Assembly (NCBI GenBank): GCA_026986355.1
Contig: JALSOO010000155.1
Location: forward strand, 1 to 33,171
Source of the DNA: Campylobacteraceae bacterium
GTDB lineage: Bacteria > Campylobacterota > Campylobacteria > Campylobacterales > Sulfurovaceae
Direction: 5' to 3'
Length of the DNA: 33,171 nt
The translations under genes were made by a program, and so were the position numbers. The notes beneath the pieces are model-generated. The model searched no databases and had not been told where the DNA came from. It was given only the letters and a program-made list of their open reading frames with translations. Numbering within the stretch: the first letter of the stretch is position 1; each line of letters starts with the position of its first letter. Shown one piece after another: positions 7,415 to 16,304 of this stretch.

Positions 7415-9300
7415 TTCTCATGCCACATTTGAAACATCAAAATAGACCATAATTGTTTAATACTTACATTTTTTCCATTTAAGTACTCATCACGCATTTT
7501 TATTACCTCATCTGTATTAAAATATCCCTCTTTATCTAATCTTTCACGACTTAAATAGTCCAAGAAATAGCCTTTTAATTCATCTCTAAACCACTCTCCA
7601 ATGGGAGGGGAAAATCCCATTTTAGGACGTTGCATCAACTCTTTTGGTAGATATTTATGAGTAATCTCTTTGAGTATCCACTTCTGTTCTCCATCTCTAT
7701 ATTTAAACTTAGAGGGGAGTTGTCCAGCAAACTCTATAATCTCTCTATCCAAAAAAGGCTCACGCCCTTCTAGTCCAACACTCATTGTTGCTCTATCTAC
7801 TTTGGTTAAGATATTATTGCTCATATATGTTTGATAATCTACTGCTAACATTTTAGAGAGGTCATCTAAAATCATTGAGCTATCCCTATCAAATGATGTT
7901 ATTAATTGATTAGGAGTAGAATCGAATAGAGTATATAGTTGAGAGTTAGTAAATTGTTGGGAGCGATACTTTAACATCTCTACAGTTGTTTTAGACGATA
8001 TTAGATTTTCAATCTTATCATAACGTGTCTCAAAATTATAGAGATAGGAGTGAAACGGGATACTCTTAGGAGAGATAGAAGCCATAATGGAGGAGAGACC
8101 CTCTTTCATCTTGTATGGAATCTTAGAGATTTTTTTTTGCATCTTTAAGATGTGAGCATACTCATCATATCCTGCAAAAATCTCATCACCACCATCTGCA
8201 CTAAGTGTTACCGTGACATCTTCTCGTGCTAATTGACTTACCAAAACGGTGGGAATTGCTGAGTCATCTGCAAAAGGTTCATCATATATTTCAGCCAATT
8301 TAGGGATAATATCCAACGCATCATTATGACTACAATAATACTCTGTATGATTTGTGCCTAGATGTTTAGCCACAGATTTGGCATGGGGAGATTCATCATA
8401 CCCTTTCTCATTGAATCCAATAGTAAAGGTATTAATCTTCTCATCTCTGTCTGATTGTAATATAGCCGTAACCAAGGAGCTATCGTATCCTCCACTTAAA
8501 AATACCCCAACAGGAACATCTGAAACCATTCTATAGTTAAATGCCCTCTTTAGTACCTCTTCTGTTTGGGTAATAGCCTCATCATCACTCAATAACAGTA
8601 GAGGTTTTTTGTAGCAATCTACTACTGACCAATACTCTATGGTCTCTACTCTTTGACTCTTTAAATCAAACTCCAAAATATATCCAGAGTTTAACTGTTG
8701 AGTATTTTTGAAAATAGAGTATGGTTGCATCACATAACCATACTGTAAATAGAGTGCTAATACATCTTTGTTAATCTCTTTTTTAAAATAGGGGTGTGCA
8801 TGAAAACTCTTTAGCTCACTAGCAAATAGGAAAACGCCATCTCTCCAGTACCAATAGAGTGGCTTTACACCTGCTCTATCACGAATAAGTGTTAAACGTT
8901 TCTCTTGTTTATCAAAGAGAGCAATAGCAAACATACCATTAAACTTTTCAATAGCATCTAATCCCCAACAGTGGTAGGCTTTTAGAATGACTTCTGTATC
9001 ACTTTGGGAGTGAAAATCGTAACCTAATAGTTTGAGTTCATCTCTAATCTCTTTAAAATTATATACCTCTCCATTGTATACAATCTCTAAATGTTCATAA
9101 CTCATAGGCTGTATACCCTCATCAGATAAATCTAAAATAGAGAGTCTTTGATGTCCTAATCCCACCGTAGTATCTGAAAGTTCGTGATATGATTGCCCAT
9201 GAGCATCATCTCCACGATGTTTAATCCTATCCATCATAGCAGATAGATTTTTACTACTGCTTCTCTTTGTAAAATCACAAAAACCGACTATACCACACAT
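7405..9300 (-). CDS. asnB: Glutamine-dependent asparagine synthetase-type amidotransferase
   Basis: The 631-aa protein has an intact class II glutaminase domain: Cys2 at the mature N-terminus (MCGIVGF), R52 in GHQRLSILD, the oxyanion-hole NGE at 76-78, and D102 in SDTEVIL. The synthetase domain has the ATP pyrophosphatase loop SGGYDSS (269-275) and LSADGGDEIFAGYDE. Length matches the long AsnB form found in EPS and exosortase-linked clusters rather than E. coli AsnB (554 aa). In this setting it probably amidates a uronic acid or another carboxylate of the polysaccharide precursor, though free asparagine synthesis cannot be excluded. The start is fixed by Cys2. It overlaps the flippase by 13 bases and the FemAB-like gene by 10. 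Confidence 0.92.
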   Translation of the reverse strand: MCGIVGFCDFTKRSSSKNLSAMMDRIKHRGDDAHGQSYHELSDTTVGLGHQRLSILDLSDEGIQPMSYEHLEIVYNGEVYNFKEIRDELKLLGYDFHSQSDTEVILKAYHCWGLDAIEKFNGMFAIALFDKQEKRLTLIRDRAGVKPLYWYWRDGVFLFASELKSFHAHPYFKKEINKDVLALYLQYGYVMQPYSIFKNTQQLNSGYILEFDLKSQRVETIEYWSVVDCYKKPLLLLSDDEAITQTEEVLKRAFNYRMVSDVPVGVFLSGGYDSSLVTAILQSDRDEKINTFTIGFNEKGYDESPHAKSVAKHLGTNHTEYYCSHNDALDIIPKLAEIYDEPFADDSAIPTVLVSQLAREDVTVTLSADGGDEIFAGYDEYAHILKMQKKISKIPYKMKEGLSSIMASISPKSIPFHSYLYNFETRYDKIENLISSKTTVEMLKYRSQQFTNSQLYTLFDSTPNQLITSFDRDSSMILDDLSKMLAVDYQTYMSNNILTKVDRATMSVGLEGREPFLDREIIEFAGQLPSKFKYRDGEQKWILKEITHKYLPKELMQRPKMGFSPPIGEWFRDELKGYFLDYLSRERLDKEGYFNTDEVIKMRDEYLNGKNVSIKQLWSILMFQMWHEKWM

Positions 9301-10547
9301 CTTGCCACCTTTCGTAAACGGATAAAATAGAGATTATTTAGATAAAAATGGAATATCTTTACTAGAACTTCTGCCATAGCTAACCCATAGACACCATATA
9401 GTGGAATCAAGATAGCTACCAAGAGAAGATTTACGACTAGCGTCCAAAATGTTGATTTTGTTACATAAAAGCTTCTACTTTGTGTCACAAAACTTTGAGA
9501 ATAGAGTCCTCCTAATGGTGCAATGATTATAAAAAGACTCATAATCTGTAGTAACTCTACACTAATTAAGCTATCCTCTCCTACCAATAATCGAACAATA
9601 TCTTGGGCTGTAAAAAATAGAACTATAGCTATAAAAAACATTGTCAAGATAATACCTTGAAGAAATTTATAAAAAAGTTTATAATAGAACTCTCTATTCT
9701 CTATCCATTTTTTAGATAGATAGGGAAAGATAACTTGATTGACAATATCTCCTAAACTAACCAATGCAGAGACTACTTTATAGGCAACAGCATAATAACC
9801 AACCATGAGATGATTGGTAAATAGACCCAATATAAAGATATTACTTGAGGAGTAGAGTGTTACAGCTAATTTAGAGAGAAATATATGCCAACCCATTATA
9901 ATATATTGTCGTAAAACCCTATATGGTTGCCAAACGAAACGGATATTGAACTTTTTATGGATATAAAAGAGAGATAGTAAACCTACCATTATAAAGCCTA
10001 AACTATTAAAAAGTGGTACAAGATATATATCATCTTCTATTTTGACAAAAAGTAAAATAGCCAATAGAAAAAAGAGTTTAGCTACAATATTTAATATAGC
10101 GATATATCTCATCTTCTCAATGCCTTGGAAAAACCATATAGGAAAGAGAACCTCTCCTATAACCATTCCAAAGGTTAAGATATAGATAAGAGCATCTTTT
10201 CCCAAGCTATCAAAGAGCCATAAACTTAATAGTAAAATAGAGAAACCCAGAGACATTAAAAGAGATTTTATTATCATTACAGCTGAGAAAATCTCATTGA
10301 GCTTCTTGCTATCTTCTCTATAGATAGAAATCTCACGTGTAGCCGTTACATTAAATCCATAATCACTTAAAATCAGAAAATAACTAGAGAATGCTGTAGC
10401 CATAGCCAATAGACCAAAAAGTTCTATCCCTAACGTATATAGTAGATATGGTACAACCAAAAGAGGCAGTAAAAAATTTAGACCTTGAACCACTCCTAAT
10501 GCCAAGAAATTGGAAACAAGGACTTTACCCTCTCGTTTATTTATCAT
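9288..10547 (-). CDS. Wzx-type lipid-linked oligosaccharide flippase (copy 1)
   Basis: The 419-aa integral membrane protein has about 12 hydrophobic segments and the N-terminal pattern of the polysaccharide transport (RfbX/Wzx) family: NFLLPLLVVPYLLYTLGIELFG, then LSDYGFNVTATREIS. WFFQGIEKMRYI is typical of the family. It would flip undecaprenyl-linked repeat units to the periplasm. It is the first gene of the leftward operon and has AGGAG 8 bases before its ATG. It is plainly paralogous to the flippase at 15033-16304, with the same WFFQG.EKMRYI and VGYYAV motifs. Confidence 0.9.
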   Translation of the reverse strand: MINKREGKVLVSNFLALGVVQGLNFLLPLLVVPYLLYTLGIELFGLLAMATAFSSYFLILSDYGFNVTATREISIYREDSKKLNEIFSAVMIIKSLLMSLGFSILLLSLWLFDSLGKDALIYILTFGMVIGEVLFPIWFFQGIEKMRYIAILNIVAKLFFLLAILLFVKIEDDIYLVPLFNSLGFIMVGLLSLFYIHKKFNIRFVWQPYRVLRQYIIMGWHIFLSKLAVTLYSSSNIFILGLFTNHLMVGYYAVAYKVVSALVSLGDIVNQVIFPYLSKKWIENREFYYKLFYKFLQGIILTMFFIAIVLFFTAQDIVRLLVGEDSLISVELLQIMSLFIIIAPLGGLYSQSFVTQSRSFYVTKSTFWTLVVNLLLVAILIPLYGVYGLAMAEVLVKIFHFYLNNLYFIRLRKVARCVV

Positions 10548-10591
10548 ATGCTGTTCTCCTAAATTTATAAAAACATTTTACAACATAATAT

Positions 10592-10600
10592 ATTATAACA
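10592..10600 (-). promoter_or_regulatory. Extended -10 promoter of the EPS operon
   Basis: On the minus strand the sequence TGTTATAAT (plus 10592-10600) is a consensus extended -10. It lies about 45 bases before the flippase ATG, after the methyltransferase gene has ended at 10658. It suggests that the seven-gene operon is transcribed separately from the methyltransferase. No clear -35 is visible, as is usual for this phylum. Confidence 0.5.
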
Positions 10601-10657
10601 TATAAAAATATCCTTAGTTTTATATATAAATTTTTACTTAATTTTTAATATTATATT

Positions 10658-11353
10658 TTATATTTCATAAAAATCTGCTGTTGAACCACTTTGATACTCT
10701 ATATGTTTAATAAGTTTAAAGCTTTTACTTAAAATATCCAAAGAGGCATTTCCATAAATAAGATAGACATCATTTTTAAACAGTTTTCTTTGCTCTTTTA
10801 AATTAAATATAAACTTTTCCATTACCACCTCATCAAATGGATTAAATAGATAGATAACTGATACATCTAATGGAGGTAAAAACGTTGTAGCATCAGCATA
10901 AAAAGAGTCCACATTATCCAATTTTAATTTTTTGATATTCTCTTCTGCTACCTCATGAAGCTCTTTTGCAAACTCAACACCTATAGCTCTCTTGAATCCT
11001 AACTCTCTAGCATGAATAATCGCTGCTCCTTTACCACTTCCATAATCAATAAAGAGATTTCTATTTAGTGGCTTTCCAATAGCACTCTCTAAATCAGATA
11101 TGATTTTAGATAGGAAATCTTTTGAAGTAGAGACCAGTGCTGTACCATGTTCTTTATACTCTCCTGTTCTAGTCAAATCATATATATTTTGTGTAGAAAA
11201 ATCAAGTCCCCTTATCTTGTAATTGATACGTTGTCCTATCTTTTTAATCGTAGGTAAAAGACCATTCTCTCCAAGTGAATTTAGAACTTCTCCAAACTTA
11301 TAAGCAATTCCATTTTGATGTGACATGTCTGCATTTGTATGTGTGACTCTCAT
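10658..11353 (-). CDS. Class I SAM-dependent methyltransferase
   Basis: The 231-aa protein has motif I as FIDYGSGKGAAI, then GFKRAIGVEFAKELHEVAEENI for the second strand and its acidic residue, and DSFYADATTFL and VSVIYLFNPF for later motifs. The NPF after strand 4 is like the NPPF/DPPY region of N-methyltransferases, but substrate cannot be assigned. The start has AAAGGA 6 bases upstream of ATG 11353. It is separated from the flippase operon by a 110-base AT-rich gap containing that operon's promoter, so it probably forms its own unit. Position at the edge of an EPS cluster suggests, without proving, sugar modification. Confidence 0.8.
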   Translation of the reverse strand: MRVTHTNADMSHQNGIAYKFGEVLNSLGENGLLPTIKKIGQRINYKIRGLDFSTQNIYDLTRTGEYKEHGTALVSTSKDFLSKIISDLESAIGKPLNRNLFIDYGSGKGAAIIHARELGFKRAIGVEFAKELHEVAEENIKKLKLDNVDSFYADATTFLPPLDVSVIYLFNPFDEVVMEKFIFNLKEQRKLFKNDVYLIYGNASLDILSKSFKLIKHIEYQSGSTADFYEI

Positions 11354-11485
11354 ATTTAATCCTTTATTAAATTTTATATTTAATCTATTTTAATGATTTT
11401 ATCATATAATGATATATATTAGATTTCGATTATGACATATTTTAACTTTGTTATATATTATTTAATGATATTTTATATTTTATTG

Positions 11486-11494
11486 TGTTATAAT
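11486..11494 (+). promoter_or_regulatory. Extended -10 promoter of the Cys-less AsnB-like gene
   Basis: TGTTATAAT (hexamer 11489-11494) is a perfect extended -10. It lies 22 bases before ATG 11517, with AAGGAG between. It faces away from the leftward methyltransferase gene in the 163-base divergent intergenic region. Confidence 0.55.
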
Positions 11495-11516
11495 AACATC
11501 TATTGAAGGAGTTTTT

Positions 11517-13340
11517 ATGCAAGATTTTTTGGGATTTATAGATTACAGTAGAACCGAACCAATAATAGATATTAACGATTATAATTTCGAGATATATCAA
11601 GAGAAGTATGCACTATTTAATATCTTTTTATCATATAACATAGGAATTAATGCAACCCATTTAAATAATAAAAATATTTTTATAACTCTTTTTGGTACTA
11701 TCAATAATCAATCTAAATTAAGGAGATTATTGCATAGAGATACTTCTATATCAGATATAGAACTTATGGCAGAAGCCTATAAAAGATGGGGATTGGAGTT
11801 TATCAAAATCATAGAGGGTTCATTTGCAATTATGCTCTATGATAAAAACAGAGAGATACTTGTTCTATTAAAAGATAAAATTGGAAAAATCCCTATTAAC
11901 TATTATGAATCAGATAATAAAATTATTTTTACCTCCTCTGTTCAACGATTCAAAGAGGTATCTACTTTTGTTCCCTCTATCAATCCTCAAAGTCTAGCTT
12001 CATATCTCCAATTTGGTGTTGTTTTGCAACCAAACACTATATTGACAAACTGTTATAAGGTAAAAGCTGGAGAGTATATAGAGTTTAATCTACTCAAAAA
12101 AGAGTCAAAAGAGCATATATATTGGAGATTAGAAGAGTGTTACTCTAATCCTAAAAGAGATGAATCAGAAACTTCTATTATAAATAATGCTCATAAACTT
12201 CTTAGAGAATCGGTAGAGAAGAGTTATTTAACAGATAAAAGAGTTGCACTCTCTCTTAGTGGTGGATATGATAGCTCAACTCTTGCCTCTATACTACAAG
12301 AACAGAGAGAGATAGATACCTTTACCATTGGGTTTAATCAAGAGAGCATTAATGAAGCTAAAGAGGCAAAAGCAATTGCAAAGCATCTAGGTACAAAGCA
12401 TCATGAATACTATTTTAGAGCCAAAGATGCGTTGGAGATTATTCCTAAACTCTCTCAAATTTATGATGAACCTTTTGCAGAGTATGGAGCGACACCTACA
12501 CTATTAACAGCACAACTTATTCGTCAAGAGGGTATTGATAATATTGTCGTAGGAGATGGAGGAGATGAAGTTTTTGCAACGGCTGATGATGTATCATTTT
12601 TTCACCGTATTGATACTATACCTCAACATAGAAGAGAACGATTATGCTCTCTATTAAAACGTATTCCAATTAATAAGATACCATATTTGGAGAAAAAATA
12701 TAATTTACCAACAAAATGTAGCAAAATTTTTAATATTATATCGTCAAAAAATATTCCAAAAATGGTAGAGGCCAAAAATATACTCTTTAGAGAAGATGAA
12801 CTCCACCTTATAATACAAAATTATACAAATCCTATTTTAACAACCTTTGATGATATTAATTTTGATGGACACCATGAGACAGTAGATGAGATTATTGGAA
12901 CATATTTTAAAACAACTATGACCGATGGAGAGTTAGTCAAAAGTTATAGAGCTATGAATAACTATAATATCTCTTTGCATACCCCCTTTTTAGATGAACA
13001 ACTTATATCATATATGGCAACCATTCCTAGCTCTATTAAGATAAAATATGGCATTAAAAAGTATATTTTAAAAGAGATAGCCCATCAATATATTCCTAAA
13101 GCTCTTTTAGACCGTCCAAAGCGTGGTTTTGATATTCCATTTTCATCATGGATGAGAAATGAGTTAAAAGAGTTAGTCTATTCACAAATAAATGAGAAAA
13201 GGTTAAACGAAGATAAACTATTTTATACTTCTTTTATTATTAATATTAGAGATAGTTTCTATCAAGGAAACGACTCCTATAAATATAAACTGTGGAGACT
13301 CTTTCTCTTTCAACTTTGGTATGAAAATTTTAAAGGATAA
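11517..13340 (+). CDS. AsnB-like ATP-dependent amidoligase with dead glutaminase domain
   Basis: The 607-aa protein aligns along its length with AsnB, including the ATP loop SGGYDSS (248-254), VGDGGDEVFA and the C-terminal DRPKRGFDIPFSSWM. The N-terminal glutaminase domain is inactive by inspection. The start is firmly ATG 11517 (AAGGAG upstream), yet residue 2 is Gln instead of Cys, the oxyanion NGE is FGT (59-61), and the R52 segment is gone; only D80 of the usual set remains. Known Cys-less relatives (beta-lactam synthetase, carbapenam synthetase, lasso-peptide cyclases) adenylate a carboxylate and use an internal or other amine. So this enzyme likely uses free ammonia or another amine. 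It is a paralogue of the AsnB at 7405-9300, on the opposite strand. Confidence 0.85.
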   Translation: MQDFLGFIDYSRTEPIIDINDYNFEIYQEKYALFNIFLSYNIGINATHLNNKNIFITLFGTINNQSKLRRLLHRDTSISDIELMAEAYKRWGLEFIKIIEGSFAIMLYDKNREILVLLKDKIGKIPINYYESDNKIIFTSSVQRFKEVSTFVPSINPQSLASYLQFGVVLQPNTILTNCYKVKAGEYIEFNLLKKESKEHIYWRLEECYSNPKRDESETSIINNAHKLLRESVEKSYLTDKRVALSLSGGYDSSTLASILQEQREIDTFTIGFNQESINEAKEAKAIAKHLGTKHHEYYFRAKDALEIIPKLSQIYDEPFAEYGATPTLLTAQLIRQEGIDNIVVGDGGDEVFATADDVSFFHRIDTIPQHRRERLCSLLKRIPINKIPYLEKKYNLPTKCSKIFNIISSKNIPKMVEAKNILFREDELHLIIQNYTNPILTTFDDINFDGHHETVDEIIGTYFKTTMTDGELVKSYRAMNNYNISLHTPFLDEQLISYMATIPSSIKIKYGIKKYILKEIAHQYIPKALLDRPKRGFDIPFSSWMRNELKELVYSQINEKRLNEDKLFYTSFIINIRDSFYQGNDSYKYKLWRLFLFQLWYENFKG

Positions 13341-13343
13341 ATC

Positions 13344-14171
13344 ATCGAAACATGTATCGCACCTGTAAATAGTAGAAAATATACAAAACCTACAATCTCT
13401 TATGATATTTGGCATAGAGATAAGTTAGATAGACTATTAACCCTTATATATAGACAGTTAGAAACTAGAGATAAATCAACTGTTATTGTCTTAGAGATTG
13501 CACACTTTTCACTACCCTTAGAGGCAATAAATAGAGAGTGGGCAAAGCGTAATATGAGCTTTGCCAATGAACTCTGTGGTCAAATTATAAAAAAACATCA
13601 ATATAAATTCAAGATTATTCCTATAATACTTTTAAATAATTTAGATGATGACCATAGTGAAGAGTCTGAACTATTTATAGATGAGTTAGTAGAGGGACAA
13701 AAATATATTCGTGCAGAATCTATTAGAGTTGTATCAGAGAGAAATCTAAAAAATAGAGCATTTAAAGCACTAAAACGAAACAAGAAACTTGCTGATAGCT
13801 TTATCAATATAGATGGAAAAGCTTATCTAAAAGATGATGAGTATCAACATGATTTAGCAGCAGGATTTGTAAATGATGATGGTAAAATTATCCCTAGATG
13901 TGGTCTAATCTTGACAAGCTTTTTAGATACTGTTGCTAAATTCGCAAACGATAGACTCCATCAAAAGTCAGATGCTAATGTTCTTTTTATCTCTTTCTCA
14001 GAAGAGTTCCATGAGTATCAAAGAGTAAAACTTGGTGTTGATATATATACACGAACACATAAACAAGCAACTATACACCCGATTATACTCCACTGGTCAT
14101 ATGAAATCGACCAATGTTTAAGCTCTTTTAGAGAGTGTAATACTCAAGAGTGGCATGAAGAGGAGTTATGA
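13344..14171 (+). CDS. Unrecognised protein with no canonical start codon; possible ATC start
   Basis: I do not recognise this family. The reading frame is open and protein-like from directly after the AsnB-like TAA (13338-13340), in the same frame, to TGA 14169-14171. The first ATG is only at 13554, after about 70 codons of convincing coding sequence (for example TVIVLEIAHFSLPLEAINREW). AAAGGA at 13332-13337 sits exactly 6 bases before an ATC at 13344, and this genome's other genes use AAAGGATAAT-type leaders. So an ATC start, a mutated start, or translation coupled to the upstream stop is likely. The protein (about 275 aa) is soluble, mixed alpha/beta, with no signal peptide. It overlaps htpX tail to tail by 6 bases. 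A conservative annotation would begin at 13554. Confidence 0.6.
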   Translation: METCIAPVNSRKYTKPTISYDIWHRDKLDRLLTLIYRQLETRDKSTVIVLEIAHFSLPLEAINREWAKRNMSFANELCGQIIKKHQYKFKIIPIILLNNLDDDHSEESELFIDELVEGQKYIRAESIRVVSERNLKNRAFKALKRNKKLADSFINIDGKAYLKDDEYQHDLAAGFVNDDGKIIPRCGLILTSFLDTVAKFANDRLHQKSDANVLFISFSEEFHEYQRVKLGVDIYTRTHKQATIHPIILHWSYEIDQCLSSFRECNTQEWHEEEL

Positions 14172-14996
14172 TAACTCCTCTAAGCGTTGAATACGTTGAG
14201 CTGTTGTTGGGTGAGTACTAAATAGCTCTTGCATTGAAAAATCTCGTCCTGTAAAAGGATTAATAATAAACATATGAGCTGTTTGAGGATTTGCCTCTGG
14301 TAGAGTAATTCTTCTAGCATAGTTATCAAGTTTGATTAATCCACTAATTAGCCACTCTGGGTGTCCTGTAATTCTTGCTGAGCCCTCATCTGCCATAAAT
14401 TCACGACTTCTACTGACACTCATCTGAATAATGGTTGCAGCTATAGGCATAATAATCATTAATATCATCATCACAATAGGATTGGGTCTATCTTCTTCAT
14501 CTCCATTAAAAAACATTCCAAAATTTGCAAGTAGAGCAATAGCACCTGAAAAAGTAGCAGCAATAGTTCCAATCAACATATCATAATGCTTAATATGACT
14601 TAATTCATGTGCAATTACAGCCTCTACTTCCTCAGGAGTCAACAAATCTAGTAAACCCTCTGTTACAGCAACAACAGCATGTTCATAATCACGACCAGTA
14701 GCAAATGCATTTGGTTGCTCTTCTGGAATAATATAGAGTTGTGGCATTGGTAAATTGGCTCTTCTAGTCAATTTATCTACAATTTGATATAAGCCTGATG
14801 CAGAGTGTCTATCAATGGGAATGGCATTATAATGCTCTAACACAGCCTCATGGCTATTATAATATGCGTAAAAATTCATACCAATTGCACCTAAAAATGC
14901 CAATACCATTCCTGTTTTTCCTGCAATTAACCCTCCAAACCAAATAAAAATAAGTGTTAATCCTATCATTAAAGCATACGTTTTTAACTGTTCCAT
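14166..14996 (-). CDS. htpX: HtpX-type membrane zinc metalloprotease (M48)
   Basis: The 276-aa protein has two N-terminal membrane helices (about 5-45), the zinc motif HELSH with H130, E131 and H134, further helices around 140-160 and 172-192, and SREFMADEGSA with E199 as the likely third ligand. The C-terminal FSTHPTTAQRIQRLEEL is typical of HtpX. It degrades misfolded inner-membrane proteins together with FtsH in other bacteria. Length is close to the family norm of about 290. It lies between EPS genes but is a housekeeping quality-control enzyme. It starts 36 bases after the second flippase gene ends. Confidence 0.93.
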   Translation of the reverse strand: MEQLKTYALMIGLTLIFIWFGGLIAGKTGMVLAFLGAIGMNFYAYYNSHEAVLEHYNAIPIDRHSASGLYQIVDKLTRRANLPMPQLYIIPEEQPNAFATGRDYEHAVVAVTEGLLDLLTPEEVEAVIAHELSHIKHYDMLIGTIAATFSGAIALLANFGMFFNGDEEDRPNPIVMMILMIIMPIAATIIQMSVSRSREFMADEGSARITGHPEWLISGLIKLDNYARRITLPEANPQTAHMFIINPFTGRDFSMQELFSTHPTTAQRIQRLEELS

Positions 14997-15032
14997 TATC
15001 TCCCTTTTTTATAAATTGTACTCAAAAATAGT

Positions 15033-16304
15033 TCAAATATCTGCTACTTTTGTAGCATTTATATTTAAAAATAAGTAATACCCCTTACTTATCATCAAAA
15101 AGAATGCTAAAAAGACACTAAACCATACCATTCCTAAAACTCCAAAAAAGTAGATAAGTATAGGAGCAAATATAATATTTAATCCTGCTGTTATAAATAA
15201 GATTTGATTTAAAAACTTTGTAGCTTTAATCGTTACGAGCATATTGGTAAATTGGCTTCCATAGAGGTATACCACAAGAGAGATAGAAAAAACTTGTAGT
15301 ATCTTAATATTTAATGGCATTACCTCTTCTCCTGTTATTATCTCTAAAATATTCTCTGAAAAATATCCAACCAATAGAGCAACTGGAAACATAATCATAA
15401 AAATTACAATAGCTAACTGTTTGTTTCGTGAGATAAAATTCTCATTTGATTGTTGATGAACAGATACCAAATAGGGATATACAGTTCTAGTTAGAGGGTC
15501 TAAAAGACTTCCAATAGCATGAATTATTTTTATAGATACAGCATAATAGCCTATTACAATAGGTGTAGCAAAAAAACCTAAGATAATAATATTAGCCGTA
15601 GTATAGAACTCTACAGCAAATTTTGAGGTAAATATATACCAACCATCTTTTAGGTAGAAAAAGAGTCTCTTTGTTGATTGAAAAGAGAGTGTAATATTAA
15701 ATTTTGTAATCGCCATATAGAGAGCAGTAATGCCTATAATTATAGTAGTTATACTGTTTAAGAGTAGCAATAGATATAAATCAGACTCCTCTTTTACAAA
15801 TATAAAGATAGAGATTACAAATATAAGTTTAGATAAGCCATTAAGATACATAATGTACCTCATCTTCTCTACTCCTTGAAAAAACCAAAGAGGAAATAGT
15901 ATATGTCCTAGCAACGCACCAGAAGCGATAAAAATAAGCTCTTGATAGCTATATAGTTTCTCTATAAAAAAACTTAAAATAACTAAAATAGTTAAATATA
16001 CAAAAGCTATAGAAAATTTAATAGCTAGTACAGAAGAGAAAATCTCATTGAGTTTTTTTTGATTATTACGATGCAAAGAGATATGATATGTAGCAGATAG
16101 CTCAAAACCATAATCACTTAATTGCACCCCATACATAATAATAGCTAAGATAAAACTATAAATTCCAAAACCCTCTAATCCTAAAATTCTAATGAGATAG
16201 GGGATTAGAAATATAGGAACAAGATAGTTGATAAACTGCAATATAAAAAGAGAAATAAAGTTGTCAGATAGTCTTTTTAGTGTTGTTGTTCTATTTTTAA
16301 TCAC
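15033..16304 (-). CDS. Wzx-type lipid-linked oligosaccharide flippase (copy 2)
   Basis: This polytopic protein (about 423 aa, about 12 hydrophobic segments) shares the flippase signatures of copy 1: NYLVPIFLIPYLIRILGLEGFG, LSDYGFELSATYHIS, PLWFFQGVEKMRYI and VIGYYAVSIKII. I choose GTG 16304, which overlaps the polymerase stop as GTGA. The open frame also reaches a TTG at 16325, but that would overlap the preceding gene by 25 bases. It follows the Wzy-like polymerase in one operon, so this pair may handle one repeat unit while copy 1 handles another. Confidence 0.88.
   Translation of the reverse strand: MIKNRTTTLKRLSDNFISLFILQFINYLVPIFLIPYLIRILGLEGFGIYSFILAIIMYGVQLSDYGFELSATYHISLHRNNQKKLNEIFSSVLAIKFSIAFVYLTILVILSFFIEKLYSYQELIFIASGALLGHILFPLWFFQGVEKMRYIMYLNGLSKLIFVISIFIFVKEESDLYLLLLLNSITTIIIGITALYMAITKFNITLSFQSTKRLFFYLKDGWYIFTSKFAVEFYTTANIIILGFFATPIVIGYYAVSIKIIHAIGSLLDPLTRTVYPYLVSVHQQSNENFISRNKQLAIVIFMIMFPVALLVGYFSENILEIITGEEVMPLNIKILQVFSISLVVYLYGSQFTNMLVTIKATKFLNQILFITAGLNIIFAPILIYFFGVLGMVWFSVFLAFFLMISKGYYLFLNINATKVADI

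Noticed and set aside
11517..14171. Single fused protein read through the TAA at 13338
   Set aside because: The AsnB-like part ends exactly where the family ends (LWYENFKG compares with MWHEKWM in the full AsnB), and a well-spaced ribosome site follows, so two proteins are more likely than readthrough.
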